Shown here in pieces: positions 33,595-39,275 of a stretch of DNA of 46,950 bases. Position numbers and translations under genes: made by a program. Numbering within the stretch: the first letter of the stretch is position 1; each line of letters starts with the position of its first letter. The stretch spans positions 1 to 46,950 of the forward strand of contig CANJRL010000005.1 of the NCBI GenBank assembly GCA_947476675.1, in the 5' to 3' direction. Under the pieces are notes generated by a model that worked only from the letters and a program-made list of their open reading frames with translations, made no database searches and was not told where the DNA came from. Source of the DNA: Phycisphaerales bacterium. GTDB lineage: Bacteria > Planctomycetota > Phycisphaerae > Phycisphaerales > UBA1924.

Positions 33595-34374
33595 GTGCCG
33601 CGCAGCCAAACCGATCTCGCAGCAGCACCGCCGCGCCGCATCCGCGGCTCGGCCCGCGCGCGCCTCCGCCACCGCCTCGCCTCCCAGCGGCGCCTCGTCC
33701 TCGGCGCCCTCGCCGCCATCGGCGCCGTCACCGCCGCGCTGATCCTCGCCGCCGCCCTCGCCCGCCGCCCGCCCTCGTGGTGGGCCGCCGCCGCCACCGA
33801 CGCCGCAACCGGCCCCGACCTCGCCGAGCGGGTCGAACGCGCCGTCGCCTCGCGCATCCACAAGTGGGAAGACTCCACCAGCCCCTGGACCATCGCCATC
33901 ACCCAGGAGCAGGCCAACGCCTGGCTCGCCATCCGCGCCCCCCGATGGGCCGCCAACCGCGCCACCCCGGGAGCGCCCCGCTTCCCAGATCTGCGCGTCA
34001 ACTTCCAGCCGGGCGCGATCGCCGCCGGGCTGCAGACGCCCGGCTCGCCCTACGTTCTCAACCTGCGTCTCACCACGGCCGTCACCCCGGAAGGCGCCCT
34101 CGCAGCGCACGCCGGCTCGATGTCGGCAGGCTCCCTCCCCATCGGCGCCGCTCCCCTCGAACGCGCCATCGCCGCACTGTCCGAAAACCTCGACAAGGCG
34201 AGCGACGCCACCGCCGCGCTCAACCGCCGCGGCGCCCTCCTCGCCACCCCCCAACTCACCCTCGACGACGGCCGACGCGTCACCCTGCGCGCCGTGCGCG
34301 TCGAGCAAGGCCGCCTCATCCTCACCTGCTCCACCGACCGACCAGCCGCCGAGCACCCCGTCACGAATCCGTAA
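33595..34374 (+). CDS. Single-pass membrane protein of unknown function
   Basis: 259 residues starting with GTG at 33595 (CGGAGCGGAAG upstream). A basic N-terminus (RRIRGSARARLRHRLASQRR) precedes one membrane helix at about 34-56; the rest (about 57-259) would lie outside the cytoplasm. It has a WTIAITQEQANAWLAIRAPRW motif and repeated small beta segments, a pattern seen in many planctomycete proteins linked to the membrane, but I recognise no family. It lies 31 nt downstream of the ketosynthase and is the last gene of that set. Confidence 0.75.
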   Translation: MPRSQTDLAAAPPRRIRGSARARLRHRLASQRRLVLGALAAIGAVTAALILAAALARRPPSWWAAAATDAATGPDLAERVERAVASRIHKWEDSTSPWTIAITQEQANAWLAIRAPRWAANRATPGAPRFPDLRVNFQPGAIAAGLQTPGSPYVLNLRLTTAVTPEGALAAHAGSMSAGSLPIGAAPLERAIAALSENLDKASDATAALNRRGALLATPQLTLDDGRRVTLRAVRVEQGRLILTCSTDRPAAEHPVTNP

Positions 34375-34577
34375 GGACACCCCGACGAGAGCCGCCGCGC
34401 CGAGCACCCCGGAACCCCCGGCGCAGCCCGCCCGTACAGCCCTGCAGGCCCAGGGCCCTCCCGACGCTCGCGCCGGGCCGGCCTTGCGCTCGCCGCCTTT
34501 CCGTGGTCACGATGGGGCAAGGGGACGACAACAAGGAGCGGACGATCGTGGTCGATCACCCGGCCGAGTTGTCCTCC
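34375..34577. other. Intergenic gap between the ketosynthase cluster and the Rhs array
   Basis: 203 bp with no credible reading frame. It marks the boundary between the plus-strand ketosynthase operon and the minus-strand Rhs cassette array. No attachment site, terminal inverted repeat or tRNA is seen at the junction. Confidence 0.4.
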
Positions 34578-34915
34578 TCAAGCGCCGGAGCCGCGCATCA
34601 CCGCGTCGACAGTGACGCGCAAACACGCAAGTCGCGCCAACGCAGCCCCGCTCAGGTCCCCGTCGCTCGGCGTCGCGTCGGTATGGAAGTAGAGCAGTTC
34701 GTCGATGGAGCCCAGGCCCCAGACCCGCTGGGTCAGGCGGTTGCAGGCGAACGACGAGCCGTCGACCAGCCCCCCGTTCAGGCCGCCGCCGTACCCCGAC
34801 TGCGTCCGCTCTTCGAGAAGCCGCCATGAGGCATCATAATAGAACAGGTTGGCTTCGTCGATGACGGTGTTGACGTCGGGGTTGGTATCCGCGATCCGGG
34901 TACGCTTTACATCGA
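34578..34915 (-). pseudogene. Rhs core fragment C (5'- and 3'-truncated)
   Basis: An open frame with no start codon. It reads from LLPVDVKRTRIADTNPDVN through EANLFYYDASWRLLEERTQ, SGYGGGLNGGLVDGSSFACN and RLTQRVWGLGSIDELLYFH to TPSDGDLSG, then leaves the Rhs match and stops after about 20 unrelated residues (ALARLACLRVTVDAVMRGSGA). The YDASWRLLEE and YIDELL-type blocks are YD/Rhs repeat sequence. It is the only copy that extends upstream of the shared breakpoint at 34784, so it preserves more of the ancestral core. Its beginning overlaps the last codons of the 83-residue immunity candidate. It lacks export, shell, cleavage and toxin parts and is a remnant. Confidence 0.8.
34652..34784 (-). 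repeat. Rhs core repeat, short copy C
   Basis: A 133-bp segment nearly identical to the right-hand ends of copies B (to 36340) and A (to 38441). It includes the stretch encoding GLNGGLVDGSSFACNRLTQR and WGLG(S/Y)IDELLYFH(T/A)D. To its left the sequence is unrelated; to its right it continues into older Rhs core. Confidence 0.85.
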
Positions 34916-35158
34916 CGGGGAGTAGAAGATGTAAATCAGATCGTCAAGTAGAGAGCCGAGTTTAGTCGGCTCTGCATCGGATCCGACCTCCTCTTGCGAG
35001 AGCCGATCCATGAGCGAGCCGATTACCGCATTCACTTGATCTTCTGTAAGAACAATCGTCCCGTCCTCTCGCAGCGATTGCAAGTATGACGGCATGCGGT
35101 CCGTCAAGTGGCTTTGAAATGTGTTCAACAAGTGTTTGGGAACGAAGTACTTTGGCAC
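34907..35158 (-). CDS. Candidate immunity protein for Rhs toxin tip B
   Basis: 83 residues (MPKYFVPKHLLNTFQSHLTD and on), acidic and mostly helical, no signal peptide. It starts 21 nt after the stop of the Rhs tip B frame, on the same strand, which is where immunity genes of polymorphic toxins lie. Codon third positions are far less G/C-biased than in the flanking chromosome, a sign of recent acquisition. The family is not recognised. Its last codons (YSPSM, stop) run into the Rhs core fragment C. The immunity role is inferred purely from position. Confidence 0.6.
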   Translation of the reverse strand: MPKYFVPKHLLNTFQSHLTDRMPSYLQSLREDGTIVLTEDQVNAVIGSLMDRLSQEEVGSDAEPTKLGSLLDDLIYIFYSPSM

Positions 35159-35179
35159 GATCGGCTCTCGTAGGCATCT

Positions 35180-36181
35180 CTACCTGATACGTCCACCATT
35201 CGGCCATCCAGTGATCATATTGCCGTCGGGGCTCACGATGACGGTCGCGTCGGGTCCCTGAAGGACGCTATTGCCATTCTTGTCCAATGATCGCTTGATC
35301 GGATTCCGAAGTGCATCGAGAATCTTCTGTGGCGCTATATTGCGTTGAATGATCCGATCAATGGCGTGCTTCGAGATGTTCCGAAGCACCCCACCAACCA
35401 CTTTGCCGCTACCGCCGGGCAATACACTCAGTACTGCATTTGTCAGGTTCCCTGGAGTCGGGTTATTGATCGCGCACACCACCTGAACGCCGCCGCCGCC
35501 AGGAATCGCATCGATGCCTCGCTTCACCGTATCAGGGAGAGAGTTGTAACCGTCTTCTGCATCTCTCAGGTTCTTCCCGGGATTCCTGTACCAATCTCGA
35601 ATGACGCCGGGGATCTCCTTCGGCACGCCCTTGAGGTTGTCCCAGAGGTCGCCCCACGCGGAAAGCCCGAAGGGATCGACAAAGCAGAGCGGCATCCCGC
35701 CGACGTACTCGCAGAAGTTCATTCCGTCGGCGTACCCGATCGGATCGCGGCTGATCCACCTGCCCAGCGTGGGGTCGTGCCAGCGGTGTCGGGCGAGCCA
35801 GAGTCCCGTGGCGGGGTCGGCGAGGTAGCCGCAGTAGCCCACGGTGTTGCCGACCTCGGGGCGCGAGGGCCGCCCTTCCGCCGGGACCGCGTACGCCGCG
35901 CCGAACGCGCCGAGCACGATGTTGTAGTCGACGAAGTTCGTCAACCCGTCGCCGTTGAGGTCCGCCTCGGGGCTGTACGCCGTCGAGCCCGTCGAGCTCA
36001 GGTTGCCGCCGAACGCCGCCAGCGACAGGTTCAGGTCCGTGAAGTTGACCGCGCCGTCGCCGTTGACGTCCCCCGGGTTCAACGGCGAGACCTTCGGCAC
36101 GCCGTAGGCGCTGTAGCGGATGCGTTCCTGCACCACGCCCGCGACGTTCGTGACCGCAATGACCGAGTACAGCCGGTCCAC
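35180..36181 (-). CDS. Rhs core fragment B with internal dockerin-like pair and BECR/DUF4258-like toxin tip
   Basis: 333 residues from a GTG at 36181, but the Rhs frame is open further, to 36349, without a better start. Core blocks: MDRLYSVIAVTNVAGVVQER, IRYSAYGVPKV, then an EF-hand pair (GDVNGDGAVNFTDL and ADLNGDGLTNFVDY), then GYCGYLADPATGLWLARHRW and LGRWISRDPIGYADGMNF, the Rhs-associated core end. A pretoxin linker (GLSAWGDLWDNLKGVPKEIP to CAINNPTPGN) is shared with copy A. The unique tip from about residue 265 has SKHAIDRIIQRNIAPQKILDAL, GPDATVIVSP and MITGWPNGG, the pattern of DUF4258/BECR-fold (RelE/colicin E5-like) RNase toxins. No N-terminal export or shell region exists, so expression as a secreted toxin is doubtful. 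An immunity candidate follows. Confidence 0.75.
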   Translation of the reverse strand: MDRLYSVIAVTNVAGVVQERIRYSAYGVPKVSPLNPGDVNGDGAVNFTDLNLSLAAFGGNLSSTGSTAYSPEADLNGDGLTNFVDYNIVLGAFGAAYAVPAEGRPSRPEVGNTVGYCGYLADPATGLWLARHRWHDPTLGRWISRDPIGYADGMNFCEYVGGMPLCFVDPFGLSAWGDLWDNLKGVPKEIPGVIRDWYRNPGKNLRDAEDGYNSLPDTVKRGIDAIPGGGGVQVVCAINNPTPGNLTNAVLSVLPGGSGKVVGGVLRNISKHAIDRIIQRNIAPQKILDALRNPIKRSLDKNGNSVLQGPDATVIVSPDGNMITGWPNGGRIR

Positions 36182-36340
36182 GAGGGCATAATAGCCCGAG
36201 GCGTCGCCCAGGTCCCCGTCGCTCGGCGTCGCGTCGGCGTGGAAGTAGAGCAGTTCGTCGATGTAGCCCAGGCCCCAGACCCGCTGGGTCAGGCGGTTGC
36301 AGGCGAACGACGAGCCGTCGACCAGCCCGCCGTTCAGGCC
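35451..36340 (-). repeat. Rhs core repeat, copy B
   Basis: About 890 bp matching copy A (37543-38441). Near-identical flanks (about 35451-35870 and 36110-36340) enclose a diverged middle that encodes the dockerin-like pair. The left edge (cctggagtcggg) marks where the toxin tips diverge; the right edge (cgttcaggcc) is the same base as in copy A. Confidence 0.88.
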
Positions 36341-37200
36341 CGGGGCACATCAAGCCCAATATCTCTTGCCGCAGGCAATAACTCTGGCTCGCAGGCGAAC
36401 ACGGCTCGAACCAATGCCTCCCCTCGGTGTTCGGTAGTGCATGCCGTGAAGAGTACGTGCCGTCCGCGGGCGAGCTCCGACCCGAGAAGTCGTGGATCCA
36501 GGGCGCCCAACTTCCCGCGTTGATACATGGCCATTGCGGACGCGCACAGGCCAGTGTCCAGCGAGGCTGCTTCGGCATCATCAAGAGATAGCACCACTGC
36601 CCAAGAGAATCCCTGTCGCAAATGCACCAACAGCGACAGCTCGGCGGGATTGGCAGCAGAGACGTCGGCTACGCCGCGATATAGCCGTCGCCATTCAAGC
36701 AGCTTCAACTCGAGGTACGCACTGCTACTCACCATCGAAGTATCTTCTAAGATGCGAGCGTTCGCTAACGGACTACCGTCAACAAACCAGCGCGGCTGCT
36801 CAATACGCAAACGACGCCAAAACCGCTTATGCGCAGACACCCGCTCGGAAAACAAGTTCTCGCAGATACCGATGAACGTGCGACGCGAAAACTGCTTGTC
36901 TACAATAAAATATTTTAGCACGCGCTCGGTGACTCTAGCACACTCTGACAACGGACGATCCCAAGTCCACCCAGCTTCAATTGGAACGACATCCACCGTA
37001 GCGACGCCAATTGAATTGGAAGAACCGAAGAGCCGGACGGCCTGTTCGGGGGGGTTCCAACCCGTCGCTTCGAGACGATCCTCGTGCTCTTCATCGCTCT
37101 CGCCTGATCGGAGCGGACAGAAATGAGACGCCACATCGAAGAATGACCTATATGTTACTCGCAAATCTTCTATGTTCAATTTCTCCTTGTGAAGGTTCAC
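36334..37200 (-). CDS. Candidate immunity protein for Rhs toxin tip A (unknown family)
   Basis: 288 residues from GTG at 37200, whose first bases overlap the stop of the tip A frame (GTGA), so translation is coupled to the toxin. No signal peptide or membrane segment. It contains several Trp- and Arg-rich helical stretches such as RVSAHKRFWRRLRIEQPRWF and LKLLEWRRLYRGV. The size is large for an immunity protein; Imm49 and related families reach it, but I cannot confirm membership. The middle is clearly A+T-richer than the host (for example around 36900). Its stop codon TGA is formed by the first bases of Rhs copy B (GGCCTGAACGG), which suggests the original 3' end was cut by recombination there. 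The role is inferred from position. Confidence 0.65.
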   Translation of the reverse strand: MNLHKEKLNIEDLRVTYRSFFDVASHFCPLRSGESDEEHEDRLEATGWNPPEQAVRLFGSSNSIGVATVDVVPIEAGWTWDRPLSECARVTERVLKYFIVDKQFSRRTFIGICENLFSERVSAHKRFWRRLRIEQPRWFVDGSPLANARILEDTSMVSSSAYLELKLLEWRRLYRGVADVSAANPAELSLLVHLRQGFSWAVVLSLDDAEAASLDTGLCASAMAMYQRGKLGALDPRLLGSELARGRHVLFTACTTEHRGEALVRAVFACEPELLPAARDIGLDVPRA

Positions 37201-38282
37201 GGGGGATACGCGAAGTGAGGACCTCCGGCAGGTTCGGGGGCAACATTAAAGTGTGGGAAGTCAATGTTCCCCGGCGTCCCCGGAGGTCCATAGGAATGCG
37301 GACCATCTTCGCGAATTGTCGTAGGACCGAAATCATACTCCCTTCTCCCGTCGCGGCTTGGAGTTCCATCCCTGTTCCTCGACGGGCGCACCGCAGACGG
37401 CTGAGCGCTCCTCGGTACGCCCGCCGCGTCCTTAGCGCCTCGAAACGCCGCGCGACGCGAAGGGTAACGGATGATCAGTGGCTTGGCAGACTTCAGCAGG
37501 CCCCCACCGGGAGCCATTGACAGCGCCCCTCTTAGCACATTACCTGGAGTCGGGTTATTGATCGCGCACACCACTTGAACGCCGCCGCCGCCAGGAAGCA
37601 AATCGATGCCCCGCTTCACCGTATCAGGGAGAGAGTTGTAACCGTCTTCTGCATCTCTCAGGTTCTTCCCGGGATTCCTGTACCAATCTCGAATGACGCC
37701 GGGGATCTCCTTCGGCACACCTTTGAGGTTGTCCCAGAGGTCGCCCCACGCAGAAAGCCCCAAGGGATCGACAAAGCAGAGCGGCATCCCCCCGACGTAC
37801 TCGTAGAAATTCATCCCGTCGGGATACCCTATCGGATCCCGACTCACCCACCGCCCAAGGCTCGGATCCTGCCAGCGATACCTCGCCAGGTTGAGCCCCG
37901 TCGCCGGGTCGGCGAGGTAGCCGCAGTAGCCCACCGTGTTGCCCACGGTCTGCAGCGACTGCTTGTTCTCCCAGCGGTAGGTGTACGACTGGCCGAACGA
38001 CGACAGCACCCGGTTGAAGTCGGCGAAGTCCACCGTGCCGCTGGCGTCGACGTCCAGCTCGGGGGCGTAGAGCGACGAGGCCGAGGACAGTTGGGCGCCC
38101 GAGCCGTTGGAGTAGAGGTTCAGGTCGGCGAAGGTGACGGCGCCGTCTCGGTTGAGGTCGCCTTTCGCAATCGCGGTCCCCTCGTCGAGCGCGGTCGGCG
38201 CGCCATAGGCCGAGTAGCGGATGCGCTCCTGCAGCGCGCCCGTGACGCCCGTCACCGCGATGACCGAGTACAGCCGGTCCAC
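37197..38282 (-). CDS. Rhs core fragment A with internal dockerin-like pair and unrecognised toxin tip
   Basis: 361 residues from GTG at 38282; the Rhs frame itself is open to 38447, immediately after an in-frame TGA. Blocks: MDRLYSVIAVTGVTGALQER, IRYSAYGAPTAL, EF-hand pair (KGDLNRDGAVTFADL and LDVDASGTVDFADF), GYCGYLADPATGLNLARYRW, LGRWVSRDPIGYPDGMNF, then the linker shared with copy B. The unique tip begins after CAINNPTPGN (about residue 247) and ends in a His/Pro/Gly-rich segment: RREYDFGPTTIREDGPHSYG and NIDFPHFNV, then GGPHFAYPP. Regularly spaced Asp and His suggest a metal-dependent nuclease toxin, but I do not recognise the family. No export or shell part. Its stop overlaps the immunity candidate start. 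Confidence 0.75.
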   Translation of the reverse strand: MDRLYSVIAVTGVTGALQERIRYSAYGAPTALDEGTAIAKGDLNRDGAVTFADLNLYSNGSGAQLSSASSLYAPELDVDASGTVDFADFNRVLSSFGQSYTYRWENKQSLQTVGNTVGYCGYLADPATGLNLARYRWQDPSLGRWVSRDPIGYPDGMNFYEYVGGMPLCFVDPLGLSAWGDLWDNLKGVPKEIPGVIRDWYRNPGKNLRDAEDGYNSLPDTVKRGIDLLPGGGGVQVVCAINNPTPGNVLRGALSMAPGGGLLKSAKPLIIRYPSRRAAFRGAKDAAGVPRSAQPSAVRPSRNRDGTPSRDGRREYDFGPTTIREDGPHSYGPPGTPGNIDFPHFNVAPEPAGGPHFAYPP

Positions 38283-38441
38283 GAGGGCATAGTAGCCGGA
38301 AGCGTTGCTTAGGTCTCCGTCGCTCGGCGTCGCGTCGGTATGGAAGTAGAGCAGTTCGTCGATGTAGCCCAGGCCCCAGACCCGCTGGGTCAGGCGGTTG
38401 CAGATGAACGACGAGCCGTCGACCAGCCCGCCGTTCAGGCC
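37543..38441 (-). repeat. Rhs core repeat, copy A
   Basis: About 900 bp repeated at 35451-36340 and partly at 34652-34784. Shared right edge at cgttcaggcc (38432-38441). Flanks are almost identical to copy B; the dockerin-coding middle (about 37960-38200) is strongly diverged. Confidence 0.88.
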
Positions 38442-38447
38442 GCAGGC

Positions 38448-38594
38448 TCACTCGGGCAGCTTGCCCTGCTTCAGCAGCGCTACGGCCTTGTCGATATCGA
38501 AGACCGACATGTCCAGTTCCCTGTTCGGAGACGGCTCGATGTCGGCGTACTCGTTGGGATCAGCATCAGGCGGTGTCGCCCTGACTCGCCCACT
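38448..38594 (-). pseudogene. Remnant reading frame upstream of Rhs copy A
   Basis: An open stretch with no start except an internal ATG at 38510 (20 residues, MSVFDIDKAVALLKQGKLPE). Upstream residues read DADPNEYADIEPSPNRELD. Its composition looks protein-like, it overlaps the end of the Imm53-like gene in another frame, and its TGA stop is in frame with Rhs copy A just 6 nt before the copy A edge. It is probably the 3' end of a former toxin or immunity gene cut by recombination, or a very small gene. Confidence 0.4.
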
Positions 38595-38874
38595 CTAAGA
38601 AAATAAGGATGATCTGTTCCAGTTTATCTGATCCGCCTCCGCCACTGAACTTCTTGTCTTCCTTGGAACAGAAGATCCAATCAGAGTCTGACCTGTAGAT
38701 CTTCTTCGTTGCGAAGTCGCGATCCTCGAGATCCGTGTCTTCAAGATCAATATCGACAGTCCAGCCCGGATTGTCGAGCGTTCCAATGCGGATGCCGAAG
38801 GAGTGTTCCCAGTCGCCATTGCATTGGTCGCGATACCAGGCCATGAGCCGCGAGATCGTGGATGGATCCGTCAT
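38566..38874 (-). CDS. Imm53-family immunity protein (orphan)
   Basis: 102 residues. The sequence ISRLMAWYRDQCNGDWEHSF with FGIRIGTLDNPGWTVDIDLEDT and the C-terminal LEQIILIFLEWAS are the marks of the Imm53 family, immunity proteins of polymorphic toxin systems (WY..QC.GDWEH and TLDNPGW). I placed the start at 38874 because GGAGTGTCTCGGC lies just before that ATG; an ATG five codons upstream lacks a Shine-Dalgarno. The base composition is lower in G+C than the chromosome. No toxin tip accompanies it, so it is an orphan immunity gene, perhaps kept for protection against related strains. Confidence 0.8.
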   Translation of the reverse strand: MTDPSTISRLMAWYRDQCNGDWEHSFGIRIGTLDNPGWTVDIDLEDTDLEDRDFATKKIYRSDSDWIFCSKEDKKFSGGGGSDKLEQIILIFLEWASQGDTA

Positions 38875-39041
38875 GCCGAGACACTCCATGAACGGTGATG
38901 CAAGGTCAGGGGATCGAACTCGTGTGGTCTTGGAGATCGCAGCGATTGAGAAGTGATTCTAGGCATTTCTTTCTGTCCGGACAACCGTTATGCGCGCGTA
39001 CAGGGACGCCGTGATGGCTTCGTCGCGATGCCATTGACGTC

Positions 39042-39275
39042 TCATCTCCCCGAAGCCAACCTTGTCGCGACCAAGGCAGTGCCGTCGAACAACAACTTCC
39101 GCTGGCAGACCACCACTGCGCCCGGCTCAACTTCCCATCTTTCGGCTGCGCGATCGTAGGGCTGATCCGCGATGCGATACGTGGTTTCGGACAGCTTCTC
39201 CGCCATGACGGGAATCCACGCGTCGACGCCTTCGTCGAGCAGGTAAACGTGGATGACCACCTCACCGCTCCGCAT
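39042..39275 (-). CDS. Small conserved protein, possible orphan immunity gene
   Basis: 77 residues: VIHVYLLDEGVDAWIPVMAE then TTYRIADQPYDRAAERWEVE and PGAVVVCQ. The pattern (hydrophobic strand, LLDEG-x-D-x-W-x-P-V, YRI, W-x-x-x-PG-x-V) is that of small beta-rich proteins often found beside Rhs and other polymorphic toxins; the precise family name escapes me. Its ATG overlaps the stop of the upstream peptidase-motif gene by one base (TGATG), so translation is coupled to it. Immunity function is inferred; a role with the peptidase protein is the alternative. Confidence 0.65.
   Translation of the reverse strand: MRSGEVVIHVYLLDEGVDAWIPVMAEKLSETTYRIADQPYDRAAERWEVEPGAVVVCQRKLLFDGTALVATRLASGR

Noticed and set aside
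34652-38441. The Rhs repeats as an insertion sequence or transposon
   Set aside because: There is no transposase, terminal inverted repeat or target-site duplication; the repeats encode Rhs core.
38906-39265. 119-codon minus-strand frame overlapping the 77-residue immunity-like gene
   Set aside because: Ser/Arg/Trp-rich shadow of the gene at 39042-39275, whose frame has a family-like pattern and coupled start.
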